Positions 52,777-62,159 of a DNA stretch of 62,159 nucleotides are shown here, piece by piece. Each line of letters starts with the position of its first letter. Positions within the stretch are counted from its first letter, which is position 1. Position numbers and translations under genes: made by a program. Origin of the DNA: Myxococcota bacterium (GTDB lineage Bacteria; Myxococcota_A; Bradymonadia; UBA7976; UBA1532); contig JAKLJY010000040.1 in NCBI GenBank assembly GCA_023150895.1, positions 1 through 62,159 of the forward strand. Reading direction: 5' to 3'. Below the pieces are notes generated by a model. That model saw only the letters and a program-made list of their open reading frames with translations, had not been told where the DNA came from and made no database searches.

Positions 52777-54395
52777 TCACGGTCGGCATCTATGGAATCC
52801 CGGACACGACGCATGGCCGCCGACCAACCTACACCCACGACCACAGCATTGCACTGATGCGCGATGGCCGCGTGCTGACAGTCGTCGAGCTCGAGCGGTG
52901 GACCGGCCAGAAGCACGACAATCGGCTCGCCCTGCACATCGACGAGCTCTTGGCTCGGTTCGTCCCCGCCGACGAGCCGGTTCGCTTCGTCAGTGTGAAC
53001 GCCTTCGTTGGCAGCTCGTTCATCTCGTCGAGTGGCAATCTGCGAATCGAGCCGCGACACGAGGTCGTGATCAGCGCAGAACCGGTGCCCGCGGACGTCA
53101 TCTGGTACCCGGATGGCCTGCACCGACGGCAAGCCGAAGGGTGGATCGTCTGTCACGAGTTGGCTCACCTGACGTCGCTGCTCCCCTTCGTCGGCGCCTT
53201 CGAAGATGGCGCCCTCGCCGCCCACATTGATGGCGGTGCCTCACGCTCGGCATGTTCCTTCTGGCGGATCGAAGAGGGCCGCCCGCGCCTGCAGCAGGCG
53301 TCGTGGGACCTGCTCAAGGACGTGGTCAACAACTTCAACGTCAACCCGGCCGTGCGGTCGATCTTGGGCTTCACGTCGGAGGATCACCTTGCGATCCCCG
53401 GCAAACTGATGGGGTACGCCGCTCTCGGCAGGCCGCGCAACGATCTGGAGCAGTGGCTGCGTGCTGAGCATTGGCTGCTCGACGACGACGACGAGGCCGC
53501 GGCCGCGAAGGTTCGCGACCACGTCGGGACCATCGATCCCAGGGACCCCGGCTGTCAGGACCTCTGCGCCACGCTGCAAAACGCATTCGAGCACGCGGTG
53601 GTCACCGAGCTCCGCGGCCGCGCAAACGGCGCCACGACGCTCTACCTCGCGGGCGGCGCGGGACTGAACATCCCAACCAACGCTCGGCTGCATGAGCACT
53701 TCGATCGTGTCTTGGTGCCGCCCCCGACGAACGACAGCGGCCTCGCTCTCGGCGCTGCGGCATGGGTCGAGTTTCTCGAGCACGGTCCCATTCCGATCCA
53801 CAGCCCGTTTCTCAACGCATTCGAAGCCCCCGTTGGCGAGCCGCCGACTGTCGCAATCGTCGAGGTTGCGCGGCGTCTGCTCGACCACGAAGTCATCGGC
53901 ATCTGCAACGGCGCAGGCGAGATCGGCCCGCGGGCACTCGGTCACCGAAGCATCGTCGCCCGCGCGGACAGCGTAGATTTGCGCGTTCGCGTCAGCGAGT
54001 CGATCAAACGGCGCGAGTGGTATCGTCCCGTCGCCCCGATTCTCTGTGCAGAGGCGGCCCGACAGGTACTCGAGCCGGCGGCATCGCGCAGCTTCCTCTC
54101 CCGTTGGATGCTGGCGAGCTGGCGCGTACAACCAGACTGGCAGGCCGCCCTTGCCGGCGTGCTGCATGCCGACGGTTCAGTGCGCGCGCAGGTCGTCGAC
54201 GACGACGGCACAAACGAGTGGATGCATGCCCTCCTCTCCCTGCTCTGGCGTGAGCACGGCGTGGCTGCGCTCATCAATACGTCATTCAACGGACCCGGGA
54301 GAGCGATCGTGCAGCGACACCAGGACGCGCGTGCGCTGGCCCAAGAGCTCGGACTCGACAGCGTGGTGGTCCATGGACTCCTACATCGACCCTGA
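52773..54395 (+). CDS. NodU/CmcH-family O-carbamoyltransferase
   Basis: A 540-residue carbamoyltransferase. The N-terminal ASKHA-type domain has HDHSIALMRDGRVLTVVELE (residues about 21-42), ICNGAGEIGPRALGHRSIVA and CHELAHLTSLLPF, the carbamoyl-phosphate/ATP site. A YrdC-like region follows, with ALINTSFNGPGRAIVQ at the C-terminus. Family members make carbamoyl-adenylate from carbamoyl phosphate and transfer the carbamoyl group to a hydroxyl, for example in nodulation factors, cephamycins and tobramycin. The acceptor here is not known. ATG 52773 overlaps the phosphatase stop; the last 23 bases overlap the next radical SAM gene. Confidence 0.92.
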   Translation: MITVGIYGIPDTTHGRRPTYTHDHSIALMRDGRVLTVVELERWTGQKHDNRLALHIDELLARFVPADEPVRFVSVNAFVGSSFISSSGNLRIEPRHEVVISAEPVPADVIWYPDGLHRRQAEGWIVCHELAHLTSLLPFVGAFEDGALAAHIDGGASRSACSFWRIEEGRPRLQQASWDLLKDVVNNFNVNPAVRSILGFTSEDHLAIPGKLMGYAALGRPRNDLEQWLRAEHWLLDDDDEAAAAKVRDHVGTIDPRDPGCQDLCATLQNAFEHAVVTELRGRANGATTLYLAGGAGLNIPTNARLHEHFDRVLVPPPTNDSGLALGAAAWVEFLEHGPIPIHSPFLNAFEAPVGEPPTVAIVEVARRLLDHEVIGICNGAGEIGPRALGHRSIVARADSVDLRVRVSESIKRREWYRPVAPILCAEAARQVLEPAASRSFLSRWMLASWRVQPDWQAALAGVLHADGSVRAQVVDDDGTNEWMHALLSLLWREHGVAALINTSFNGPGRAIVQRHQDARALAQELGLDSVVVHGLLHRP

Positions 54396-55569
54396 AGCCC
54401 TCGACCAGAGTCACCCGCTCATCAGGCGCAAGCTGGACAACCTCGCGCGCGCTGACGCTGCAATGGATTCCGGTGCGATCGAGGTGGACGCGTTGCCGAG
54501 CAAGGTGACGTTCCAGACCACCGACGCGTGCAATCTCGCCTGTGGACACTGCCAGATTCCCAAGCAGTTCAAGACGCACGCGATGTCGGAGTCGCTGCTC
54601 GACCAACTCGCTGCAAGGTTGCTGCCCGACTTGATAGAACTGCACCCGACCAATCTGGGCGAGCCCTTTGCCTGGCGCCATTTTCGCAGGCTGTGCGTCC
54701 TGATGGCCGAGTTCGGCGTGGTCCTCGACCTGACGACGAACGGCACGCGACTCGACCGCGATCGGCTCGAGTGGATTGCCCCGATTGCCCGCGACGTCAA
54801 GGTCTCGTTCGACGGCGCAACGGCCGCGACATTCGAACGCTTCCGCGTCGGGGCCAGCTTCGACGCTGTGTGCGCCAATGTGCGCGCGCTCGTCCAGCGG
54901 CTGCGGCGAGTCCGGTCACGGCGACCGATCGTAGCACTGCAGATGACGCTGATGCGAGACAACGTCGACGAACTGCCTGCGCTGGTCCGTCTCGCAAGCC
55001 AGCTCGGCGTCGACCGCGTCAAGGCCTACCACCTCTTCAGCTTCAACGAGGCCACGCGTGAGCAGTCGCTGATGGTGGATCTTCGCCACTACGAAGAACA
55101 CGTGCTACCGACGACCCTGGCGCTGGGTGCGGAACTTGGGATCGATTTGCAGCTGGCCGAACCGTCGGGGGGTGATATCGGTGGGTTGCGAAAGCGCCGT
55201 TGTTTCCTCCCGTGGCACGAGACGTGGGTCGATTTCGACGGCTCGATTTTGCTCTGCCATTCGCACGGCGACCAGGTCGCCGGCCATCTGCACGACTTCC
55301 AGGGGGCGTGGAACGGACCGCTCTATCACAGCGTTCGCCGCGGGCTTGCGGAGGATCGCCCTGTCGGCGCCTGCGACGGGTGTGGGATGAACTTCGAAAA
55401 GGTCAAGGAGCACTCTCCGGTCCCGTATGACCCTCGCACCTTCGTCGACGGGAGTGACGCCGCCGCGTCAGTGCGGTGGAGCGGACGGATGCGTCAGTTC
55501 GATCTGCGTGGCCGTCGAGCTTGGGCGCCGAGCGCATCCGCGTCGCGCTCGGAGGGCAATGGCAAATGA
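54373..55569 (+). CDS. radical SAM/SPASM protein
   Basis: The 398-residue protein binds the radical SAM 4Fe-4S cluster by C53-x3-C57-x2-C60 in TDACNLACGHCQIPK. The LDLTTNGTRLDRDRLEW and KVSFDGATAATFERFRVG motifs are typical. The C-terminal half has cysteines in RKRRCFLPWHE, LLCHSHGD and ACDGCGMNFEKV, consistent with an auxiliary SPASM-type cluster. It is 23 bases inside the preceding gene and shares ATGA with the next. It probably performs a radical reaction on a peptide or sugar substrate. It shows only general similarity to the GT-fused enzyme. Confidence 0.88.
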   Translation: MDSYIDPEALDQSHPLIRRKLDNLARADAAMDSGAIEVDALPSKVTFQTTDACNLACGHCQIPKQFKTHAMSESLLDQLAARLLPDLIELHPTNLGEPFAWRHFRRLCVLMAEFGVVLDLTTNGTRLDRDRLEWIAPIARDVKVSFDGATAATFERFRVGASFDAVCANVRALVQRLRRVRSRRPIVALQMTLMRDNVDELPALVRLASQLGVDRVKAYHLFSFNEATREQSLMVDLRHYEEHVLPTTLALGAELGIDLQLAEPSGGDIGGLRKRRCFLPWHETWVDFDGSILLCHSHGDQVAGHLHDFQGAWNGPLYHSVRRGLAEDRPVGACDGCGMNFEKVKEHSPVPYDPRTFVDGSDAAASVRWSGRMRQFDLRGRRAWAPSASASRSEGNGK

Positions 55570-56489
55570 CACAAGAAGCCACGCGAGATCTCGTCAAAGC
55601 CGTGCGCGCGCTCTCCCCAGCAGAAAGGCAGACCCGGAATCTCGAGCTGCTGAACGCGCCTCCCCTGATTGATCTCGAGCTCGCCTCGGCGTGTAACGTC
55701 GTTTGCAACTTCTGCCCGCGACAGGACATGGCGCGGACCAACGGGTTCATGAGTCAGGAGACTTTCGCCGCGGTCGAAGCGTTTCTGCCCGCGAGCGCGG
55801 TCATCATGATCAGCGGCCTCGGTGACGCACTCTTGCTCCCAGACCTGCCATCGCGGGTTCATCGGCTCGCGACGAACGGGCACTCGACATGCATCATCAC
55901 CAACGGCGTTCGCTTGACACCAGCCCTTCAAAGTGAGCTGATTTCCGCGGGAATCGCGCAGATCCAAGTCAGTGTCCACGGCCTGGACGCGGCCACAGTT
56001 GAGACGGTTGTGCCACAGGGGGCAAATCCAGATCGCGTTCGCACAAACCTCGACCACTTGGCGCGAACACGCCCAGCGGGCCTTCGCGTCCGTTTGAACT
56101 TCGTCGAGACCAACGAGAACGGCCATGCCTGCGCCGAGGTCGCGAGGTTTGCCCACGAGCGTGGCTTCGACTTCTTCTACCGGCGGGAGCACACTCGAGG
56201 AGGGTCGACTGGAGTAGGCCGACCTGCAAGCGCGAACGAAGGATGTGGAATCTTCGCGGCAGTCACCTTCATCAGCGCGGACGGGGATGTCTTGCCATGC
56301 GTCAACGACGTGAGGGGTGCGCATCGACTCGGGAACGTTCGATTGCTCTCATGGTCAGACGTTGTCACGTGGAAGCGCGGCGTCATCGCGAATGCCGCCT
56401 GGTTCGGCCCATGCGCAGGCTGCGACGACGATTACCGCTGGGTGCTCATCGGACAGAGAGGCCTGGACGAACTCAAATCGCCTGACTGA
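55566..56489 (+). CDS. radical SAM protein
   Basis: A 307-residue radical SAM protein with C43-x3-C47-x2-C50 in SACNVVCNFCPRQDM. It has a GLGDALLLPDLPSRV segment, IITNGVRLTP, and C-terminal cysteines in NEGCGIFAAV, VLPCVNDVRG and FGPCAGCDDDY that could bind another cluster. It is shorter than the previous enzyme and is the last gene of the cluster. ATG 55566 overlaps the previous stop. The stop at 56487-56489 faces the BREX helicase stop, 56 bases away. Two radical SAM proteins in a row, in addition to the fused one, is notable. Confidence 0.88.
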   Translation: MTQEATRDLVKAVRALSPAERQTRNLELLNAPPLIDLELASACNVVCNFCPRQDMARTNGFMSQETFAAVEAFLPASAVIMISGLGDALLLPDLPSRVHRLATNGHSTCIITNGVRLTPALQSELISAGIAQIQVSVHGLDAATVETVVPQGANPDRVRTNLDHLARTRPAGLRVRLNFVETNENGHACAEVARFAHERGFDFFYRREHTRGGSTGVGRPASANEGCGIFAAVTFISADGDVLPCVNDVRGAHRLGNVRLLSWSDVVTWKRGVIANAAWFGPCAGCDDDYRWVLIGQRGLDELKSPD

Positions 56490-56545
56490 GCAGGGAGCGA
56501 GGCTGCAGCCCCGGCGACGTTCCGCAGTCTGCGAACCGAGCGGAA

Positions 56546-58677
56546 TCACGCCCACCCCGCCCCCGCCCTCTCCATCCACCGCCGCGCCCCTTCGACATCC
56601 AGCAGAAACCCCGCGACCATCTCCCGCTGCATCCACTCGGGCATCAGCGGCTGGAACTTCGACAACCGGTAGCTCGGCAGCATCTCTCGCACCTCGGCCC
56701 AGAATCGCTCGTCGGCCCAGATCTCCGGGCGGCGCAGTTCGTCGAGCGCCTCGTCGAACTCGGACCGGGTCAGCGTCTCGTGGCGCACCTTCACGACGAA
56801 GTTGTCGGTCACGATTCGCCAGTCGGGCTTCATGGCGCCGAGCGCGCGGCGCAGCGTCGTGTTGATGCGCCCGCCGGCAAACGTCCACCAGCGGAACTCT
56901 TCGGGCTCGTACTCGATGCCGCCCTCGCCGAGCCGCAAGACACCCTCGAGTTCATCGCGGCGGAGCGTCAGCGCGCCGCGCGCTTCGGCGTCGAGCCAGG
57001 GGTATTCGGTGTCGCCGACCAGCACCTCGAGCGCCTTCTGGCAGATCTCGAAGCCGAGGAACTGCGGCAACATGCCCGCCCACGTCGGTTCGGCACCGCG
57101 GGGCGCCGGCGAGACGACGATGCGCCGTAGGCTGTGGTCGATGGACTCGACGACCCACGGCCGGCCGGCGAGCAGGAAGCAGCTCACGTCCGAGACCAGC
57201 CGGTCGACGAAGTCCTGGTCGAGGCTGCCGAGGGGTTGGGTGTTCGCGGTGAGCACCTCGTAGCTCTGGTTGCTCGTGAATACCGAGTACAGCTCGGCGA
57301 AGTTCCGCCTCCCGAACTTCTTCTCGGCCTTCGGTCCCAGGACCAAGCGCCCCGAGGCTATGCGGAAGCCGCCATCGTCGACCATGTACGCGATGAGCGC
57401 GTCGAACTCGGTGCGGGTCACGCCGCTGAAGTCGGGCACGCGCGAGAGCACCGCCCAGGCCGCCTCGGGCACGACGCCGCTCTCTGCGAGTGCGAGGGCC
57501 AGGAGCTGGTGCACGAGCACGGGCCACTGGCGGGTCACGCAGGGCACGGCCTCGACCCACCCTTGCCTGGCCAACTCGACGACCGCCACGGCCAGGACGA
57601 CGCTGTCCGAGGCCGCACAGAGGAATGCGGTGTTTGCGGTCTGTCCCGGTCGGCGCCCAGTGCGGCCCATGCGTTGCAGAAACGAGCCGACGGTCGTCGG
57701 GGCCTCGGCCTGGAGCACGCGGTCGAGGTCGCCTACGTCGATGCCCAACTCCAGCGTCGAGGTGCAGACGATGCACACGTCGCTGGCGCTGTGGAACTTC
57801 TCCTCGACGCGCGCTCTCTCTTCACGCGCCACGGCGCTGTGGTGGACCATCACGTTGGTGCCGACGCGCTGCATTTCGGCGGCGACGCCCTCGGCGGTCT
57901 TCCGCGTCTGGCAGAAGAACAGGCTCTTCTGGCCGTGGGCGAGCCGGGTGGCCTCGTGGGCCAGGCGCCGGTCCTCCGACCGGAAGATGCACTCGAGCTG
58001 ACGCCGCGCGGGCACGCGTGGCGGATTCACGACGACACCCGGGCGCCGCGAGCTGCCGCCGAGCCACTTCGACAGCGCCTCGGGATTTCCAACCGTCGCG
58101 CTCAAGCCGATCCGCTGCAGGTCACCGGGGACGTGCGATGCGATCCGTTCGATGACACTCATCAGGTGCGCGCCGCGGTCGGTCCCGGCGAGCGCGTGGA
58201 TCTCGTCGATGATCACCGCGCGCACACTGCCGAGGATGCGCTCGGCGTCGACGCGCGGGGAGATCAGCATGACCTCGAGGGACTCCGGGGTCGTGAGCAA
58301 GACATCGGCGGGCTCGCGCAGGAAGACGCGTTTCTCCCGATCCGCGACGTCTCCGTGCCAGACGAAGCGCCGCAGGCCGACCATCTCGGTGTAGAGCCCG
58401 AATCGATCGGCCTGGTTGTTCAGGAGCGCCTTGATCGGCGCGATGTAGAGCACGCCCGTACCCGCGCCCGCAGCGGGGGGCTCGTCCATCAGTGACGAAA
58501 GCACGGGGAAGAAGCCCGCCTCCGTCTTGCCGCCGGCCGTGGGGGCGAGGATCAGCGCGTTGTGCCCCGCGAGGATCGCCTCACCGGCCAGCTCCTGTAC
58601 GGGTCGCAGGCTGCTCCAGCCCAGCCGCGCGACGATGGCCGCCTGCAGGCGCGGCGAGAATCGGGAGAACGTGCTGC

Positions 58678-58681
<4 letters not shown>
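56546..58681 (-). CDS. brxHI: BREX helicase BrxHI (Lhr-like)
   Basis: This 711-residue superfamily 2 helicase has Walker A APTAGGKTEAGF near residues 46-57 and a DEIH box (IIDEIHALAG) near 155-165. The helicase C-terminal motifs are QRMGRTGRRPGQ and CTSTLELGIDVGDLDRVLQA. The remaining 350 residues resemble the winged-helix and C-terminal region of Lhr-type helicases. It follows BrxD directly with an ATGA overlap. In BREX types 2 and 6, BrxHI is the last gene after pglZ and brxD, the same order as here. The helicase is part of the phage-restricting complex, with an unknown substrate. Confidence 0.88.
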
Positions 58682-60027
<1,346 letters not shown>

Positions 60028-60045
60028 CGGTGCGTCAAAAGCCTC

Positions 60046-62159
60046 TCACTGGCATCGGATGTACCACTTCGTCCCGCCGACGCTGTCGATGCGGCACTCG
60101 AACGGGATGAGGGCGGCATACTCCTCGAATTTCAACGAGAATCGCCGCAGCGCGCCAGCCCCGCCGAGCAGTGTCATCGCGTCGCCCTCGGAGACCCGAC
60201 CGTGATCGTGCATGTGCTCGAAGAGCGCGCGGACACCGCCGGCCGGGAGCTGTTCGAGCCACGCGCGCGACGCGGCGGGCGCGGTGCCGGTGGCCGGGCT
60301 GCGGACCGAAGTGGTCACGGACACGGCGAACCGCGTCTCGACGTGTCCGGCCTGAACGCCGGAGCCGCCGGGCGCGTGCACCTCGATCCGCGCCCGTGCC
60401 TCGCCGGACCCGCTCAGCTTGAAGAACACCTCGAACTCGCGGTCGATGGGCGCACGGATCGTGCCACCCTCGATGCGCGCGCCGTTGCGGGTGTCGCACA
60501 GCTCGACGGCGACGCCGTCGGGATCGACCGCGCGCAGGGCCAGCGCCAGCTCCGATGCCCGGCTGAACGCGAGCGCCTCCTGGGCGACGGGCGACACGCA
60601 CACCGCCACGCAGTGCATGCCCGCGACCCCCGTCCTGGCCTCGACCCGCACGGCGTATCGCTGAACATCCGAGCCGACGGCGATCCGATGCGTGACCACA
60701 AGCACGGGGATCACGCGCTCCTGCAGGCTGTTGCCGCCGTGCACGAAGTTGCCCGGCCCCCCATTGGTGTCGAAGACCGCCGTCGTCTCGGGTACGACCA
60801 CGTGCCAGTCCGGCTGGTCCTCGTAGCCCAGCGCCGAGAACGGCACCCGGACCTCGTCGGCGTGGTCGGCGGCGATGGTGGTCAGCAGGTGCCGACGCTT
60901 CGTGTCGACCTTGCGTCCGCGGCACTGCACCGTGTGGGCCGTCGGATCGAGCAGCAGGAAGCCGTGGTCGGCCGTGAACACGAAACGGCGCACGCCGGCC
61001 TCGCGCAGCAGCGTCCAGGCGGCGTGGAGCCGTTGCATCACCAGGTCGAAGACGGCCACGCCCATGCCGTTCTCGCCGGCCTCGTCGATCTCGGTGCTGT
61101 GGACCACCACGAGCCGCGCCTGGGCGATGCTGCGCCGCAGGGCGTCGGCGTCGCGCGCGATGACTTCGGACAGCGGCAGCAGCGGGCACGTGGCGCCACC
61201 CACGCGCTCGTGCATCGCACGCCGCCGGTCGTCCGGCCGCGCCACCTGGAACTCCCCGGCGCGCAGCGCCTGCACGCGCCCGTCTCGCATGACGGGCCGA
61301 AGCCGGCCCCCCTGCGCGGTCGGGGCCAGCGCGTTCATGCCGATTTCGGTGACGGTGGGCAGCTCGGCGAGCCGGGCCCGGAGCTGCACGTGTGTCGCCG
61401 ACAGGCCGCTCAGCGTGGCCCGCAGCTCGTCGGCCATCTCGTATCGGAAGGCATCGATGACGAAGATCGCCGTCCGGGCCTCGTCGCTGATCAGCCCCCG
61501 CACCACGTCGTCGAACAGCGTCCGCTGCTGCAGCGCGATGTCCGGCAGGAAACCGACGCGGCGACACAGTGCGTTGAAGTCCGTGGCCCAACCATCGGCC
61601 CAGGTGCGCCAGAGCCCGCGCAAGGCATCCAGGTGCGTTCGCAGGGCTTCGTAATGGGGCAACTGCGGAAACAGAAGCGCCGCACGACGCTGTTCCAGGC
61701 GACGATGGGCCAGATCCACCGCCGCACCCCGCGCGGTGTAGGCCTCGACGGCGGCCTCCAGGCTCGTGAGGCTCGCGGTCTGGCCAGGCTCGCCCAGGCG
61801 CGGCCCCGCAGTCGTCAGCGCGAGACCGAGTGAGGCGGCCGCCCCGACGAGCTGCCACGCCGCCCGGCGCCCCGGATCGTCCCGCAGCCAGACCGAATCG
61901 CCGGCCACTCTCGCGCCGGCCCACTCCGCGACTTGCCCCCATCGCGCCTCACCGAGACACCGCAGGGCGGCCGACAGGATGCGGTCCTCTTCGAACCGAA
62001 AGGTGTCCACCTTGCCCAGATCTTCCGCGGTCCCCTGCGTGCGCTCGATCTGGAGCGAGCCCTCGGTCTCGTCGGCGGTGCATCGATACAGGTCCGGGCG
62101 GTGGTCACAGACGTGGCGCGCGAGCGCCCGGCAGGCGCCGATGACGGGCGCGGGCAGAC
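60046..62159 (-). CDS. pglZ: BREX phosphatase-like PglZ (5' end beyond window)
   Basis: The visible 704 residues run open from the stop at 60046 to the window edge with no stop; the true start is beyond 62159. The alkaline-phosphatase-superfamily core is TAIFVIDAFRYEMADELR, preceded by LLFPQLPHYEALRTHLDALR. Metal-binding residues include FTADHGFLLL and IDEAGENGMG. PglZ is the conserved hallmark gene of BREX and is needed for both methylation-based self-recognition and phage exclusion. The BREX type cannot be fixed without pglX/pglW or brxC, but pglZ-brxD-brxHI fits types 2 and 6. Confidence 0.9.
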   Translation of the reverse strand, partial: LPAPVIGACRALARHVCDHRPDLYRCTADETEGSLQIERTQGTAEDLGKVDTFRFEEDRILSAALRCLGEARWGQVAEWAGARVAGDSVWLRDDPGRRAAWQLVGAAASLGLALTTAGPRLGEPGQTASLTSLEAAVEAYTARGAAVDLAHRRLEQRRAALLFPQLPHYEALRTHLDALRGLWRTWADGWATDFNALCRRVGFLPDIALQQRTLFDDVVRGLISDEARTAIFVIDAFRYEMADELRATLSGLSATHVQLRARLAELPTVTEIGMNALAPTAQGGRLRPVMRDGRVQALRAGEFQVARPDDRRRAMHERVGGATCPLLPLSEVIARDADALRRSIAQARLVVVHSTEIDEAGENGMGVAVFDLVMQRLHAAWTLLREAGVRRFVFTADHGFLLLDPTAHTVQCRGRKVDTKRRHLLTTIAADHADEVRVPFSALGYEDQPDWHVVVPETTAVFDTNGGPGNFVHGGNSLQERVIPVLVVTHRIAVGSDVQRYAVRVEARTGVAGMHCVAVCVSPVAQEALAFSRASELALALRAVDPDGVAVELCDTRNGARIEGGTIRAPIDREFEVFFKLSGSGEARARIEVHAPGGSGVQAGHVETRFAVSVTTSVRSPATGTAPAASRAWLEQLPAGGVRALFEHMHDHGRVSEGDAMTLLGGAGALRRFSLKFEEYAALIPFECRIDSVGGTKWYIRCQ

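Overview
The window is a very GC-rich bacterial chromosome segment (single 60-base lines in the housekeeping-like parts count to about 70-80% GC by eye). The many lipoproteins with lipobox cysteines, the FHA-decorated Tad pilus locus, an AgmX/TonB-like domain on a PpiC protein, Cys-rich lipoproteins and DUF1318/AsmA-type genes suggest Myxococcota or a related former deltaproteobacterial lineage. This is inference; no rRNA or other phylogenetic marker is present.

Layout. (1) 0.3-1.3 kb: a secreted protein gene interrupted by one in-frame TAG. (2) 1.3-18.2 kb, minus strand: a nearly complete Tad/Flp pilus locus. It holds two CpaF/TadA ATPases (one with an FHA-like N-terminus), TadB, TadC, CpaB, the CpaC/RcpA secretin, TadE- and TadG-like pseudopilins, an FHA protein, a TPR lipoprotein and three proteins with a class IVb Flp prepilin N-terminus. 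One of the three is a normal small pilin; two are long fusions. Three sigma-54-type -24/-12 motifs lie in front of pilin or TadE genes. TadZ and a prepilin peptidase are not in the window. (3) 18.3-20.9 kb: a divergent penicillin-acylase-family lipoprotein. (4) 21.1-22.5 kb: a decayed IS5-type insertion sequence with imperfect terminal repeats, a TCA target duplication and several frameshifts. (5) 22.6-27.8 kb: a DHFR/RibD-like protein, a PpiC isomerase with a TonB/AgmX-like domain, and small lipoproteins, one with an exact 360-bp-period internal duplication. (6) 27.9-44.4 kb, minus strand: a likely envelope operon of an M3 metallopeptidase lipoprotein, an AsmA/YdbH-like giant, a DUF1318-like lipoprotein and a 2978-residue lipoprotein with TolB-like propeller, TPRs and a CHAT protease domain. 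(7) 44.5-45.8 kb: a DUF2079 membrane protein.

(8) 46.2-56.5 kb, plus strand: the most novel part. A small frameshifted ORF and a perfect 10-bp hairpin precede eight overlapping genes: an SDR sugar epimerase, a GT4 glycosyltransferase fused to a radical SAM/SPASM enzyme, a WG-repeat protein fused to a kinase-fold domain, a class II aldolase, a histidine phosphatase, a NodU/CmcH carbamoyltransferase, and two more radical SAM proteins. All seven junctions overlap, so the products are probably made together. GC drops to about 57-65% in sampled lines, suggesting horizontal transfer. I do not recognise this gene set as a described pathway. It looks like a carbamoylated, radical-SAM-modified glycan or small-molecule route, or a peptide-modification system.

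(9) 56.5-62.2 kb, minus strand: the 3' part of a BREX phage-defence operon (pglZ, cut by the window edge, then brxD, then a brxHI helicase), in an order typical of BREX types 2 and 6. The radical SAM operon and BREX converge with a 56-bp gap, so the accessory region (8-9) may be one defence or genomic island.
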